From contig MPMQ01000011.1 of assembly GCA_002238585.1 (NCBI GenBank), positions 1 to 64,000 on the forward strand: a stretch of 64,000 bases of DNA. The letters run 5' to 3'. Within the stretch, counting starts at the first letter, position 1. Each line of letters opens with the position of its first letter. Origin of the DNA: Kistimonas sp. bin40. GTDB lineage: Bacteria; Pseudomonadota; Gammaproteobacteria; Pseudomonadales; Endozoicomonadaceae. The notes beneath the pieces were generated by a model. The model made no database searches. It saw only the letters and a program-made list of their open reading frames with translations, and had not been told where the DNA came from. A program made the translations under genes and the position numbers. Positions 46,344 through 56,373 of this stretch are shown piece by piece.

Positions 46344-46688
46344 GTTGTTCTCCTTGTCACAATTTCCACGGCCAAAAAACGCAGATAACCAAAGTCGTAG
46401 AGAAAACAGACAAGGCCGCACAGATCAGACGACACAACGCCACAACCAACAGATCCACCTTCCGGGCGAAAACTGTACGCATCGGCCGTTTTTTGTGTAG
46501 AATCATCCGGATTTTGTGGGCTGCGTTGGCAACTGAAAAATGCTGCCCGTCCGTAGACAATCCGTAGATAGACTGTGCTGTTTCAGGGAAGAGACCCGTA
46601 TAACCGTCCCAAGGCGGGCGCCAGGCCGGTTCCCGAACGCGCAACAGTGCCCGTTCTGTCATATCCGCGACCAACAAGGAGTCCTGCC
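46344..46688. other. Divergent promoter region upstream of the pts fusion gene
   Basis: 345 bp between the F-box operon and the PTS gene. A TAGAAT at about 46497 after a T-rich run resembles a -10 box for the plus strand, but I see no good -35 partner. No catabolite (CRP) palindrome was recognised. Confidence 0.4.
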
Positions 46689-49274
46689 TTGGCTTCAAAA
46701 ACCAAAGCCGCACAAGCGGAAAAGCTGGTACTGCTGGCCCCCTTTACTGGTCCGGTCGTCCCTATAGAGAAAGTACCAGACCCCGTTTTTTCAGAACGAT
46801 TGCTCGGCGATGGCGTCGCCATTGATCCTGTTGACAATGTCCTCCTCTCCCCGGCACAGGGGCAGATTGTCCAGCTGTACAAAACAGGACATGCCCTGAC
46901 CCTGAAAACACCTGAGAACGTAGAAATTCTTATCCACATTGGACTGGATACGGTCGCCCTTGAGGGCAAAGGCTTCAAACCCTTGACAAGCGAAGGTCAG
47001 TCCGTCCAGGCAGGACAGCCGCTCATTGAATTCGACATGGACTACCTGGCCTGCCACGCGCGCAGCCTGATCAGTGTGCTGGTGCTGACCCAGTCGGCTG
47101 GCATGGAGCTCGTGCACAAGGCGCACGGCCATGTACAGGCAGCCCGGGAAAACTTGCTCACGCTCAGCGGCAAGGGCCGCCCTGTAGTGGCCTCCTCGCT
47201 GACCGCAGACGTGTCTGGCAAACCCGATGCCCAGTCCACGGTCACCATTCCCAACCCGATGGGCCTGCACGCGCGTCCGGCTGCCTTGCTGGCCCGTGGT
47301 GCGCGCCACTTCCCGTGCCACATCACACTGTCGTGCAATGGCCATGAGGGCCGCGCCGACAGCGTGACGGAAATCATGAAACTCAACACCCGCCTTGGAG
47401 ACCAACTCACCATCAAGGCGTGGGGCATGGAGGCAGAAGAAGCCGTTGAAGATCTGGTCACATCCATAGGAGGCGGCCTGGGTGACGAGGTGGTCGCCTC
47501 CAGTGGCGGCAGCCAGACTGCCATGGATGCCGAACCACCTCTTCTGGAGCCGCCCAACAAAAAAAAGGGGCAGCTGCAGGGTGTGACAGCGTCTCCCGGG
47601 CTCGCTATCGGCCACCTGGTGCATATAAGTAGCCCCGATGCTGTGCTGGAGCCCCACCAGAACAGCGATCCACAGTATGAACAGGCACAGTTGACCAACG
47701 CCATCGCCCAGGCGCGCAGCGAGCTCAATACCCTGATTCGACGCCTGGTGCGCCAGGAACGCCAGGATCAAGCTGGCATTTTCAATGCGCACCAGGAAAT
47801 TCTGGGCGACCCGGCCATTGCCCTGGTGGCCGAAAAGCTGATACAGGAAGGCAACTGCGCCGCAGCAGCCTGGCGTACCGCCACAGACAATGAAGTCCAG
47901 GCGTTGCAAGGATTGAACAATGCAGTGCTGGCCCAGCGCGCCTCGGACATCCGGGATGTAGGCAACAGGGTTCTGACAGCATTGACCGGCACCTCGGCAG
48001 GCACCGACCACTGGCCGGACAAGGCCATCCCTGTCTATGACGACCTGACGCCTTCCGACCTTCTGGGTCTGGACCTGGACAAGGTGGTCGGCCTCTGTTC
48101 CCTGGCGGGCGGCTCCAGTTCACACGCTGCGATCATCGCCCGTTCCATGAAACTCCCGTACCTTGCCGGCATGGACGCGCGCATCAGAAAGCTTCCCGAA
48201 GGCAGCGAGCATCCGGTGATTCTTGATGCCGACAAGGGCATTCTCCTGACGCAACCGGACACCCGGGAGCTGCGACGCTGTGAGCTGCAAAGGCGTCAGG
48301 CAGAAGCCAGTTTCCAGGCAGCACTCAAAGAGGCCGACAAGCCAGCCATTACCATGGATGGCGTCCGGGTGGAGGTGGCCGCCAACATTGGCAGCCTGAC
48401 GGATGCCGTCAAAGCCGTCGAACTGGGCGCTGAAGGCGTAGGCCTGCTACGCACCGAATTCCTCTACCTGGGACGCCCCAATGCCCCTTCGGAAGATGAA
48501 CAAACCGCACTCTACAGCGACATTCTCAAAGCCATGGGGCCGAAGCGCCCGGTCGTGATACGCACCCTGGACGTCGGTGGAGACAAGCCTTTGCCCTACC
48601 TGATGCTGCCAGCCGAGGCCAACCCTTTTCTGGGCGAGCGCGGCATTCGCGTCAGCATGCACTATCCTGCCCTGCTACGCACCCAGGTGCGCGCGCTGTT
48701 GCGCAGTGCCAAACACGGTAAACTGCGCATCATGTTGCCCATGGTGACAGACACGGAAGAGTTGACCCTGGTGCGCGAGCTGGTGAACGACGAGGCCCGG
48801 AAGCTGAAGACGCAGGTGGAAGTCGGGGTGATGATTGAAGTTCCCTCCGCCGCCATCATGGCACGGGAGCTGGCCCAGAAGGCCGATTTTTTCTCTCTGG
48901 GCACCAATGACCTGACCCAGTACACCCTGGCTATTGACCGTGGACACCCGCGCCTGGCGGGCAGGGCTGACGGGCTGCATCCGGCCGTTTTACGCATGAT
49001 CCGTATGACCGTTGAAGGCAGCATGGCTGCTGACAGCTGCTGGACGGGGGTGTGCGGCGGTCTGGCCAGTGATACCCGGGCCACGGCCTTGCTGCTGGGG
49101 TTGGGCGTGAAGAAAATATCTGCCGATTTACGCTCACTGCCCCTGGTGAAAGCCCATATACGCAAGCTGAACATGAACACCTGCCGTAGTCTTGCCGAGC
49201 AAGCATTGGAAATGGAAACGCCAACACAGGTACGCGCACTTCTGGCAGAAGAGAAGTCACTGTTACCAGCCTGA
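46689..49274 (+). CDS. PTS EIIA(Glc)-HPr-enzyme I fusion protein
   Basis: 861-residue multiphosphoryl transfer protein. Domain order: EIIA of the glucose/GlcNAc type at residues 10-160 with active H83 (ILIHIGLDTVALEGKGF) and partner H68; HPr at about 183-270 with H194 (NPMGLHARPAALLA); enzyme I from about 297 with H479 (LAGGSSSHAAIIARS), LLRTEFLYLGR, IRTLDVGGDKPLPYL and FFSLGTNDLTQYTLAIDRG. It therefore takes phosphate from PEP down to the EIIB of PtsG, encoded 14 bp downstream. Start: TTG 46689, with AAGGAG seven bases upstream; no ATG fits. Resembles NagF of Pseudomonas in layout, so GlcNAc use is also possible. Confidence 0.92.
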   Translation: MASKTKAAQAEKLVLLAPFTGPVVPIEKVPDPVFSERLLGDGVAIDPVDNVLLSPAQGQIVQLYKTGHALTLKTPENVEILIHIGLDTVALEGKGFKPLTSEGQSVQAGQPLIEFDMDYLACHARSLISVLVLTQSAGMELVHKAHGHVQAARENLLTLSGKGRPVVASSLTADVSGKPDAQSTVTIPNPMGLHARPAALLARGARHFPCHITLSCNGHEGRADSVTEIMKLNTRLGDQLTIKAWGMEAEEAVEDLVTSIGGGLGDEVVASSGGSQTAMDAEPPLLEPPNKKKGQLQGVTASPGLAIGHLVHISSPDAVLEPHQNSDPQYEQAQLTNAIAQARSELNTLIRRLVRQERQDQAGIFNAHQEILGDPAIALVAEKLIQEGNCAAAAWRTATDNEVQALQGLNNAVLAQRASDIRDVGNRVLTALTGTSAGTDHWPDKAIPVYDDLTPSDLLGLDLDKVVGLCSLAGGSSSHAAIIARSMKLPYLAGMDARIRKLPEGSEHPVILDADKGILLTQPDTRELRRCELQRRQAEASFQAALKEADKPAITMDGVRVEVAANIGSLTDAVKAVELGAEGVGLLRTEFLYLGRPNAPSEDEQTALYSDILKAMGPKRPVVIRTLDVGGDKPLPYLMLPAEANPFLGERGIRVSMHYPALLRTQVRALLRSAKHGKLRIMLPMVTDTEELTLVRELVNDEARKLKTQVEVGVMIEVPSAAIMARELAQKADFFSLGTNDLTQYTLAIDRGHPRLAGRADGLHPAVLRMIRMTVEGSMAADSCWTGVCGGLASDTRATALLLGLGVKKISADLRSLPLVKAHIRKLNMNTCRSLAEQALEMETPTQVRALLAEEKSLLPA

Positions 49275-49288
49275 GGAGCATGCCTGTC

Positions 49289-51055
49289 ATGTCATTTTTT
49301 TCCAACCTGTTCTCTGGATTGCAAAAGATAGGGAAGGCCCTGATGCTGCCTGTGTCGGTACTGCCGGCGGCGGGTATTCTTCTGGGGGTGGGCTCGGCGA
49401 GCCTGCCATGGATCCCCCCCCTGGCCAGCAGCTTCATGAGCCTGGCCGGGGGTGCTGTATTTGCCAACCTGCCCATAATTTTCGCCATAGGTGTGGCCCT
49501 GGGCTTCTCCAGAAATGATGGTGTCGCAGCGCTGGCCGCTGTTGTGGGTTTTGTGGTCATGACCGCCAGCATGGGAGCCATGGCTGACGCGCTGGATCTG
49601 GAAACCAGCCTTGTGATGGGCATGGAGTCCATCAACACCGGCGTGGTGGGTGGCATCCTGGCCGGCGGCATGGCCAGCTGGCTGTTCAACCGCTATTACC
49701 GTATTGAACTGCCGGTCTGGCTCGGCTTTTTCTCTGGCAAACGCTTCGTTCCTATCTGTACGGCCTTTGCCTCCATTTTTCTCGGCATGCTGCTGGTTCT
49801 GATATGGTCCCCTGTTGACCAGGCCATAAACAGCTTCTCGCGCTGGGCCGCCACGGGCAATCCTGCGCTAGCCTTTTCCCTCTACGGCCTTGTGGAACGC
49901 ACGCTGATTCCTTTCGGCCTCCACCACATATGGAATGTGCCCTTTTTCTTCGAGGTAGGGCAGTACATTGACCCTGAGACCGGGAAACAGTTTACCGGGG
50001 AAATTGCACGCTATGTGGCCGGCGACCCCACCGCCGGGAATATGGCTGGGGGTTACCTGTTCAAGATGTTTGGCCTTCCTGCTGCCGCCATCGCCATCTG
50101 GCACAGTGCCAGAAAGGAGAATCGGCAGCGCACGGGTGCCATCATGTTGTCAGCAGCACTGACGTCGTTCCTGACCGGCATAACGGAACCTATTGAGTTT
50201 GCGTTCATGTTTGTCGCGCCGGTGCTCTATGTTGTCCATGCCTTTCTGGTGGGAACGGCCTACTATGCCTGCATCGTGCTCGGCATCAAGCACGGCATGA
50301 CCTTCTCGCACGGCTTCATCGACTTTACACTGCTTTACGGACACTCCACGCGCGGCTGGGGCGTGGTGGCACTGGGGCTGGTTTACGCGCTTGTCTACTA
50401 CGGACTGTTTCGTGCGATCATCGCCGCCCTTGACCTGAAAACGCCGGGGCGTGAACTCCAGGACAGCACGGAAGAGACGGCCGGCCCGGAATCGGACAGC
50501 ATGGGGGCGCAGCTGGTGACCGCTTTTGGTGGCGCCAACAACATCCAGAGTCTGGATGCCTGCATTACACGTCTGCGGGTGGGTGTTTCCAATCCGGAAC
50601 TGGCCGATGAGAAACGTCTGAAGCAACTGGGAGCCAGCGGCGTTGTCAGGGTAAGCAACAGCATTCAGGCGGTATTCGGCACAAGGTCCGACAACCTGAA
50701 GACAGATATGGAAGCCTGGCTCAACAGCGGCAGGCGAGGTCCGACGGCGGCGCCCATAGTTTCCGCCGTTGCTGCCACCTCCGACTCAGGAAAAAGTCAC
50801 TTCACCCTGGCGACCAGCGATATCAACGAAGTTCTCCGGCTGTTGGGCGGCAAGGACAATATCAAAAAAACAAGCGCCTGCGCCCGTACCCGTATCCGTG
50901 TTGAACTGAAAAAGGCCTGCACCATGGACAAGCGTGCCTTCGCCCGTGTTGGCATACAGGAAGTCGCCGATTGCGGTTCTGGCATTGTTCACCTGCTGGT
51001 CTCGGAGGACCAGCTGCAAGGCTGGACGCATGCGCTGGAAGCCTTCCGGGTCTGA
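49289..51055 (+). CDS. ptsG: PTS glucose-type EIICB with extra C-terminal EIIB domain
   Basis: 588-residue sugar permease/phosphotransferase. EIIC (residues 1-390): KALMLPVSVLPAAGILLGVG, GLHHIWNVPFFFEVGQY, AGDPTAGNMAGGYLFKM, SFLTGITEPIEFAFMFVAP, all as in PtsG rather than NagE. EIIB with active Cys in LDACITRLRVGV and VFGTRSDNLKTDM. A second EIIB-like domain follows (LLGGKDNIKKTSACARTRIR through the end), also with a Cys. GAGGAG suits ATG 49289 better than ATG 49280, which is one base from it. Substrate by similarity glucose; GlcNAc is an alternative given the chitinase. Confidence 0.92.
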   Translation: MSFFSNLFSGLQKIGKALMLPVSVLPAAGILLGVGSASLPWIPPLASSFMSLAGGAVFANLPIIFAIGVALGFSRNDGVAALAAVVGFVVMTASMGAMADALDLETSLVMGMESINTGVVGGILAGGMASWLFNRYYRIELPVWLGFFSGKRFVPICTAFASIFLGMLLVLIWSPVDQAINSFSRWAATGNPALAFSLYGLVERTLIPFGLHHIWNVPFFFEVGQYIDPETGKQFTGEIARYVAGDPTAGNMAGGYLFKMFGLPAAAIAIWHSARKENRQRTGAIMLSAALTSFLTGITEPIEFAFMFVAPVLYVVHAFLVGTAYYACIVLGIKHGMTFSHGFIDFTLLYGHSTRGWGVVALGLVYALVYYGLFRAIIAALDLKTPGRELQDSTEETAGPESDSMGAQLVTAFGGANNIQSLDACITRLRVGVSNPELADEKRLKQLGASGVVRVSNSIQAVFGTRSDNLKTDMEAWLNSGRRGPTAAPIVSAVAATSDSGKSHFTLATSDINEVLRLLGGKDNIKKTSACARTRIRVELKKACTMDKRAFARVGIQEVADCGSGIVHLLVSEDQLQGWTHALEAFRV

Positions 51056-51062
51056 CCAGATA

Positions 51063-51083
51063 GCCCGTCGCCTTCGGACGGGC
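51063..51083 (+). terminator. Hairpin downstream of ptsG
   Basis: Perfect 7-bp stem GCCCGTC / GACGGGC with a GCCTTCG loop starting 8 bases after the ptsG stop. No T-run follows, so intrinsic termination is uncertain; it may act as an mRNA 3'-end stabiliser. Confidence 0.5.
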
Positions 51084-51242
51084 GTTGAGCGAAGATGCCG
51101 GTCCCGCTGAGCAGCTTTGCCGGATGCGGACCGCCGAGGGCAGCGCCGGAGGAAAGGTTCTCAGAGAAAACGGGGCGGCTGTGGCCAGCGCCCCCCCATA
51201 ACGACCGGTAACCAAGGGGTAAAGCAAGCCGGGGGACGGCAC

Positions 51243-51306
51243 GCGTATAAGCGTATAAGCGTATAAGCGTATAAGCGTATAAGCGTATAAGCGTATAAGC
51301 GTATAA
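51243..51306. repeat. 8-bp tandem array GCGTATAA x8
   Basis: Eight perfect units, 265 bp upstream of the HAD-pgi-pgk operon. Each unit carries a TATAA core resembling a -10 hexamer. Confidence 0.95.
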
Positions 51307-51570
51307 AGAGTGGCAGGGCCAAGAGAGCGCAGCAATGCGGGATGGCTTTTCTTTTGTGAGAGCACGTCAGAATTCTTTGACGCGCACGCCAGCCACCCCT
51401 GGCCGGGTCCGGGCATAGCCCCACGCCTTGACAGGCTTGTGCAGAGCGCAGGAATGGCAGCGTCGAGACTGCCGTCCCGCGCCAGGCTGCGCTGCACCCG
51501 GGTACGGCTCCCGAACCGGTGCCGGGCCGCACCCTTTGCTCAAACGACTTTTTTCTTTTGTGGAACATGC

Positions 51571-52407
51571 ATGTTTTCAGCCATTATTTCTGACCTTGAC
51601 GGCACCCTGCTCAATGACCGGCACCGTATTTCCGCTCGCACCGCTACACTGTTACACCACTTTCGTCAGCAAGGCACAGAGCTGGTGCTGGCGACAGGCC
51701 GCCATGCCATGGATGTTGAACAGATCCTGACGGCGGCGGGACTCTCGGCCTGGCGCCTGACCTGCAATGGCGCCCGTGTCCAGACACCGGACGGACACCT
51801 GATGCTCAGCCGGAATCTGCCGGATACGCTGATGACTACGCTCACGCAACGTCTGCTGGACGAGCCGCAACTGTCGGTTCATCTGTATACCGACCACTGC
51901 TGGTACTACAGCAGTCAGACAGGCGGGCAGGACAGCTTTGCAGAAGACATGCTGCTGCCCCGCTGCCGGTTTGATCGCAACAGCCTGCCGTCTGATCCGG
52001 TGATCAAGCTGTTCTGCTGTTGTCAGGACACGGCTTTGCTGGCGTCGCTGCAAACACAGCTGACCCGGGAATTCGGCCGCCAGCTGAGTGTGACCTGCTC
52101 TTTTCCCTGGTGCATGGAAATCATGGCTGTGGGTGTTTCCAAAGGCTGGGCGCTGAGCTACCTTGCCAGGCAGCGCGGCTGGCAGCTTGATGACTGTGTC
52201 GCCTTCGGCGATGGCATGAACGACCTTGAGATGCTGCAGGCAGTTGGCAGGAGCGTGCTGGTCGCCAATGCAGACGCTCGCCTGGGCACCGGGTTGCCCC
52301 GGGCCGAGCACACCTGTTCCAACGTCGATCAGGGCGTTGCCGTCTGGCTGGAACGCCAGCTGGCATCTTCCCTGCCGACAGAGCCAATGGAATACCGAGC
52401 CTCATGA
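51571..52407 (+). CDS. Cof-type HAD phosphatase
   Basis: 278-residue haloacid-dehalogenase phosphatase of the Cof/YidA group. Motif I DLDGTLL (nucleophile Asp near residue 8), motif II ATGR, motif III Lys around VSKGWAL and motif IV FGDGMNDLEML are present; the cap lies between. Such enzymes hydrolyse sugar phosphates or other small phosphoesters. Its stop overlaps the pgi start by 4 bp (ATGA), so a role in sugar-phosphate detoxification is plausible. Start ATG 51571 places motif I near the N-terminus as usual. Confidence 0.9.
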   Translation: MFSAIISDLDGTLLNDRHRISARTATLLHHFRQQGTELVLATGRHAMDVEQILTAAGLSAWRLTCNGARVQTPDGHLMLSRNLPDTLMTTLTQRLLDEPQLSVHLYTDHCWYYSSQTGGQDSFAEDMLLPRCRFDRNSLPSDPVIKLFCCCQDTALLASLQTQLTREFGRQLSVTCSFPWCMEIMAVGVSKGWALSYLARQRGWQLDDCVAFGDGMNDLEMLQAVGRSVLVANADARLGTGLPRAEHTCSNVDQGVAVWLERQLASSLPTEPMEYRAS

Positions 52408-54062
52408 CTACACTCCCCCCTTACCCCAGCCTGCCCGGCTTGCAGCAAAGCTTCCGGGCGCTGGAGCACAGCCCCATGAGCGACCTGTTCGAGAAAGAGC
52501 CGGACCGCTGCCGGCAGATGAGCCTGCAGGCGGCAGGCCTGACCCTGGATTACTCGCGGCACCGCATTACGGCTTCTGTGCTGGAACAGCTTGTGCAGCT
52601 GTCGGAAGATGCCCATCTGGGGCCCTGTCGCCAGGCGCTGCTGCAGGGTGACCCTATCAATCAGTCGGAGGACCGGGCCGTACTGCATACGGCACTGCGT
52701 CATCCTGGTGATCCTGATATCCAGGTGGCGGGACAGGCGGTCATGCCAGCCATACGGCAGTGCTTGTCCACTATGGAGAAGCTGTGCGACCAGATACATA
52801 GCGGTCAGTGGGTCGGCTGGACCGGCAAACCGATCAAACACCTGATCAACATCGGTATAGGCGGCTCATTTCTCGGCATCAGAACTGTACTGGAAGCACT
52901 CGCCCCCTGGCAGCGTCCCGGGCTGCAGGCGCATTATATTGTCAACGTGGATCCGACCGATCTGGCCAATACCCTGGCGGCGATTGACCCGGAGTGCAGC
53001 CTGTTCATCATCTGCTCAAAATCCTTTGCCACGCTGGAAACCCGGCTGAACGCCGAAGCCGTGCGGGACTGGATGCGGCAACAGGGGATGCCGGAAGAAG
53101 CCCGCAAGCGCCATTTTGTAGCCATTTCCAGCAATCGGGAGCAGGCTGTCCGTTTTGGTGTAGATGCCGACAATGTGCTGCCGCTCTGGGACTGGGTCGG
53201 CGGGCGTTACTCCCTGTGGTCGGCTATAGGGCTCCTTATTCCGCTGATGACCGGGATGGATGTGTTCCGCCGCCTGCAGGCCGGTGCTTTTGCCATGGAT
53301 GAACACTTCCGCACCGCAGAGCCTGCGGCCAACATGCCGGTCATCATGGCGGTTCTGGGCATCTGGTACAGCAATTTTTTTGGAGCCCAGAGTCAGGCTG
53401 TTCTTCCCTACGCCAGTCAGCTGTCCAGCTTTCCCTCCCACTTGCAACAGCTGGATATGGAAAGCAACGGCAAGCGCACGACCAACACAGGGCATGCCGT
53501 TGAATGGGAGACCGGCCCTGTGATCTGGGGAGGCGTGGGCACCAACGGGCAGCATGCCTATCACCAGCTTCTGCATCAGGGCACCCGCCTGATTCCGGTA
53601 GACATCATTGCAACCCTGGACAACACCAGCGGGCCCGGCTTGCACCGGGACTGGCTGTTCGCCCATGCTCTGGCACAGGCGCAGGCCCTGGCCTTCGGTT
53701 GCCCGGAGTCGGAGGTGCGCGCCCGGATGGCGGCGCAGGGATACGAACAGGGTGTCATTGACTGCCTGGCTCCCCAGAAGGCCATTCCCGGGAACCGGCC
53801 GGTTTCACTGCTGGTCATGGACAAGCTGGAACCGGAGACACTGGGCGCTTTGATCGCGCTCTACGAACACAAGGTATTTGTGCAAGGTGTTATCTGGCAG
53901 ATCAACAGCTTTGATCAGTTTGGTGTTGAGTTGGGCAAGGTTCTGGGTGACAGCATTTTCGAACACTTGACCGGCACCCAGACGCCACCAGAACCCGATC
54001 TGCCACCCGGTCTGTCCCCGTGGATTGAACGTTACCGGGCCTTTCACAAGCGCTGCGTCTGA
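52404..54062 (+). CDS. pgi: Glucose-6-phosphate isomerase
   Basis: Interconverts glucose-6-phosphate, the product of PtsG transport, and fructose-6-phosphate. 552 residues. [53 protein letters not shown] and signature [20 protein letters not shown] with the catalytic Glu/His are visible; ends [13 protein letters not shown]. Overlaps the HAD gene by 4 bp and is followed by pgk after 25 bp. Confidence 0.96.
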   Translation: MTTLPPYPSLPGLQQSFRALEHSPMSDLFEKEPDRCRQMSLQAAGLTLDYSRHRITASVLEQLVQLSEDAHLGPCRQALLQGDPINQSEDRAVLHTALRHPGDPDIQVAGQAVMPAIRQCLSTMEKLCDQIHSGQWVGWTGKPIKHLINIGIGGSFLGIRTVLEALAPWQRPGLQAHYIVNVDPTDLANTLAAIDPECSLFIICSKSFATLETRLNAEAVRDWMRQQGMPEEARKRHFVAISSNREQAVRFGVDADNVLPLWDWVGGRYSLWSAIGLLIPLMTGMDVFRRLQAGAFAMDEHFRTAEPAANMPVIMAVLGIWYSNFFGAQSQAVLPYASQLSSFPSHLQQLDMESNGKRTTNTGHAVEWETGPVIWGGVGTNGQHAYHQLLHQGTRLIPVDIIATLDNTSGPGLHRDWLFAHALAQAQALAFGCPESEVRARMAAQGYEQGVIDCLAPQKAIPGNRPVSLLVMDKLEPETLGALIALYEHKVFVQGVIWQINSFDQFGVELGKVLGDSIFEHLTGTQTPPEPDLPPGLSPWIERYRAFHKRCV

Positions 54063-54087
54063 TTTTTTCCTCCGGATACTCTGGATC

Positions 54088-55269
54088 ATGACCACCATGA
54101 CATTTTTGAAAATGCGTGACCTGCAGCTGGCAGGACAATCTGTTCTTCTGCGTGAAGACCTGAACGTTCCGGTGCGGGACGGGCGGGTGACCTCCGATGC
54201 CCGTCTGACAGCGGCACTGCCCGGCATCAGACAGGCACTGGCAGCCGGTGCCCGCCTGATGGTGCTGTCGCATCTGGGTCGCCCGACGGAAGGCGTGTTT
54301 GATGAACAGTTTTCTCTCAAACCTGTGGCAGAGCGACTGGAGCAGCTACTGGGACAGCCGGTGCCACTCATCCGCGACTGGCTGGACCGGCCGGTTGAGG
54401 TCAAGCCCGGCGAACTGGTTCTGCTCGAAAACGTACGTTTTCTTGCCGGGGAAAAGAAGAATGATGAGAGCCTGTCAAAGCGCATGGCGGCACTGTGTGA
54501 CATCTATGTGATGGACGCCTTTGGCACGGCACACCGCGCCCAGTCTTCGACCTGCGGCCTGGGACAGTTTGCGCCCCGGGCCTGCGCTGGCCCCCTGCTG
54601 GAGCAGGAAATCATGGCGCTGACGCGGGTCATGACCCAGCCCCAAAAACCACTGGTGGCCATAGTGGGCGGCGCCAAGGTCTCTGGCAAGCTGCCGGTAC
54701 TGGACGCCTTGTCGCAACAATGCGACCACCTGATTGTCGGGGGCGGCATCGCCAATACTTTTCTGGCGGCTGCCGGTTACAGCATCGGGAAATCCTTGTA
54801 TGAGGAAGCCCTGGTGCCCCAGGCGCGGGACCTGATGGAGCGGGTACAAATACCTCTGCCGGTCGATGTCGTGACCGGCAAGACATTCGACGCCGCCGCC
54901 AGCGGTCAAATCAAGGCTGTGACAGACATTGCCACCGATGACCTGATCATGGACGTCGGCCCTGAAACAGCCCGGCAGTTTGCGACGCTGCTACAGACGG
55001 CGGGCACTATCCTGTGGAACGGGCCGGTCGGCGTGTTTGAATTTGAAGCCTTCAGCAGTGGTACTCAGGCACTGGCGCAGGCTGTAGCCCAGTCAAGTGC
55101 CTTTTCGCTGGCCGGGGGGGGGGACACCCTTGCTGCCATAGACACCTATGGCATAGCCGACCAGATCTCCTACATTTCTACAGGCGGCGGCGCCTTTCTC
55201 GAATACATGGAAGGAAAAACGCTGCCCGCGCTGGCTATGCTCGAAGAGCGCGCCCGCCGCACATCCTGA
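54088..55269 (+). CDS. pgk: Phosphoglycerate kinase
   Basis: Transfers phosphate from 1,3-bisphosphoglycerate to ADP. 393 residues: [70 protein letters not shown] and [13 protein letters not shown]. The final [20 protein letters not shown] is standard. ATG 54088 and 54097 are both possible starts. Second gene of the pgi-pgk pair; a strong hairpin follows at 55290. Confidence 0.96.
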   Translation: MTTMTFLKMRDLQLAGQSVLLREDLNVPVRDGRVTSDARLTAALPGIRQALAAGARLMVLSHLGRPTEGVFDEQFSLKPVAERLEQLLGQPVPLIRDWLDRPVEVKPGELVLLENVRFLAGEKKNDESLSKRMAALCDIYVMDAFGTAHRAQSSTCGLGQFAPRACAGPLLEQEIMALTRVMTQPQKPLVAIVGGAKVSGKLPVLDALSQQCDHLIVGGGIANTFLAAAGYSIGKSLYEEALVPQARDLMERVQIPLPVDVVTGKTFDAAASGQIKAVTDIATDDLIMDVGPETARQFATLLQTAGTILWNGPVGVFEFEAFSSGTQALAQAVAQSSAFSLAGGGDTLAAIDTYGIADQISYISTGGGAFLEYMEGKTLPALAMLEERARRTS

Positions 55270-55289
55270 TAGCTGCCAGCCTCACGAGC

Positions 55290-55321
55290 GGTCAACGCCA
55301 GAGCAGTCTCTGGCGCTGACC
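55290..55321 (+). terminator. Terminator-like hairpin after pgk
   Basis: A 14-bp nearly perfect stem GGTCAACGCCAGAG / CTCTGGCGCTGACC (one A-C mismatch) around a CAGT loop, 20 bases after the pgk stop. A T6 run occurs 16 bases further on (55337 onward), so it likely ends the HAD-pgi-pgk transcript. Confidence 0.7.
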
Positions 55322-55557
55322 GCAGCCCGGGCTCCTGTTTTTTACGGCACCTGCGGCTCTCTCCCGACCGCGCTGCAACAATGAACCGGCTGCAAACCAG
55401 CCCCCGCCCCCGGCTGTACGAAACCGCAACGGCAGTGCAGTGCCACGTAAAAAACCCATGCCAGCCCTGAAGAGGCACAAGATCGTTCGAGTCTGCCTTT
55501 ACAAATAGACGACAACAGTAAAACTGAATATCCAGTGATAACCAGACCCGACTGCCT

Positions 55558-56373
55558 ATGACGATTGCTTGGCTTCCCTGGGCTTTACTGGCAGCGGCCA
55601 CCGCTTGCGCCCTGATCAAACGGCAAGTGGGCCTGTGGCTGGCCTTGAGCGCATTAGTGATGGGTGTCGCCACAGGAGTGGTTGCCGCCCTCTACGCCTT
55701 CGGCCTTGTCCTTCTGGCGGGTTTGCTCCACCTCACGGACCGGTTGCCACAAGGAGGAAGGGTCTGGGTGCATATCGCCACCAGCCTGTTTGTGCTGACC
55801 TCGGCATTGCACCTGATACCCGGCACCGAGTCTGTGATAGTCGTCGCAGACTATCAGAAGTCGCCGGACAGCGGGCTCTACACGCTGGGCTTGAGCTTTG
55901 ACAAAACGATTGCCCCGCTGGCGTTGCTGATACTGCTGCCGGACATGGTTTGCGCCAGGCGGGTTCCGGTCAACATTGTGGCCCAGGCTTTTGTGACGGC
56001 AGGCGGCACTCTGGCCCTGTTGTCGCTCAGCTGGGGCATGGGCTACATCCGGCCGGCACTGGCCGTACCTGCATGGACATGGCTTTTCATTGTCAAGATG
56101 CTCTGCTTTACCACCTTTGCGGAGGAGGTGATTTTTCGCGGTTATCTGCAAAACCTGATGGTCAAAAAATGGGGGGCTGCCAGGGGCGTGACGGCCGCCG
56201 CCTTGCTGTTTGGTGTCGCACATTTCGGTGGCGGCGTCCCCTATGTGATGCTGGCCAGCCTGGCGGGTCTTGTCTATGGTCTGGCTTATCACCTCAGTGG
56301 CAGATTGTGGGTAGCCATTGCCAGCCACACAGCATTGAACACCGCACATTTCGTGTTTTTTACCCTTCCCTGA
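55558..56373 (+). CDS. CPBP family intramembrane metalloprotease
   Basis: 271-residue multi-helix membrane protein of the Abi/CAAX-protease (CPBP) family. Motif 1 is EEVIFRGYLQNLM, motif 2 VAHFGGGVPYVM, motif 3 SHTALNTAHFVFF; together these hold the Glu-Glu, Arg and His residues of the presumed metal site. Family roles range from prenyl-protein processing to bacteriocin self-immunity; nothing nearby decides. It interrupts the glycolytic cluster between pgk and fba, with wide gaps on both sides, so it is probably transcribed on its own. Confidence 0.88.
   Translation: MTIAWLPWALLAAATACALIKRQVGLWLALSALVMGVATGVVAALYAFGLVLLAGLLHLTDRLPQGGRVWVHIATSLFVLTSALHLIPGTESVIVVADYQKSPDSGLYTLGLSFDKTIAPLALLILLPDMVCARRVPVNIVAQAFVTAGGTLALLSLSWGMGYIRPALAVPAWTWLFIVKMLCFTTFAEEVIFRGYLQNLMVKKWGAARGVTAAALLFGVAHFGGGVPYVMLASLAGLVYGLAYHLSGRLWVAIASHTALNTAHFVFFTLP

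Larger units (their letters stand above)
51056..51570. other. Spacer between ptsG and the HAD-pgi-pgk operon
   Basis: 515 bp with a hairpin just after ptsG and an 8-bp array at 51243-51306. No gene supported. The promoter of the plus-strand glycolytic operon should lie here. Confidence 0.6.

Noticed and set aside
46791-48011. A 406-codon frame antisense to the PTS fusion gene
   Set aside because: Shadow of the conserved EIIA-HPr-EI coding sequence with no ribosome site or recognisable domain.
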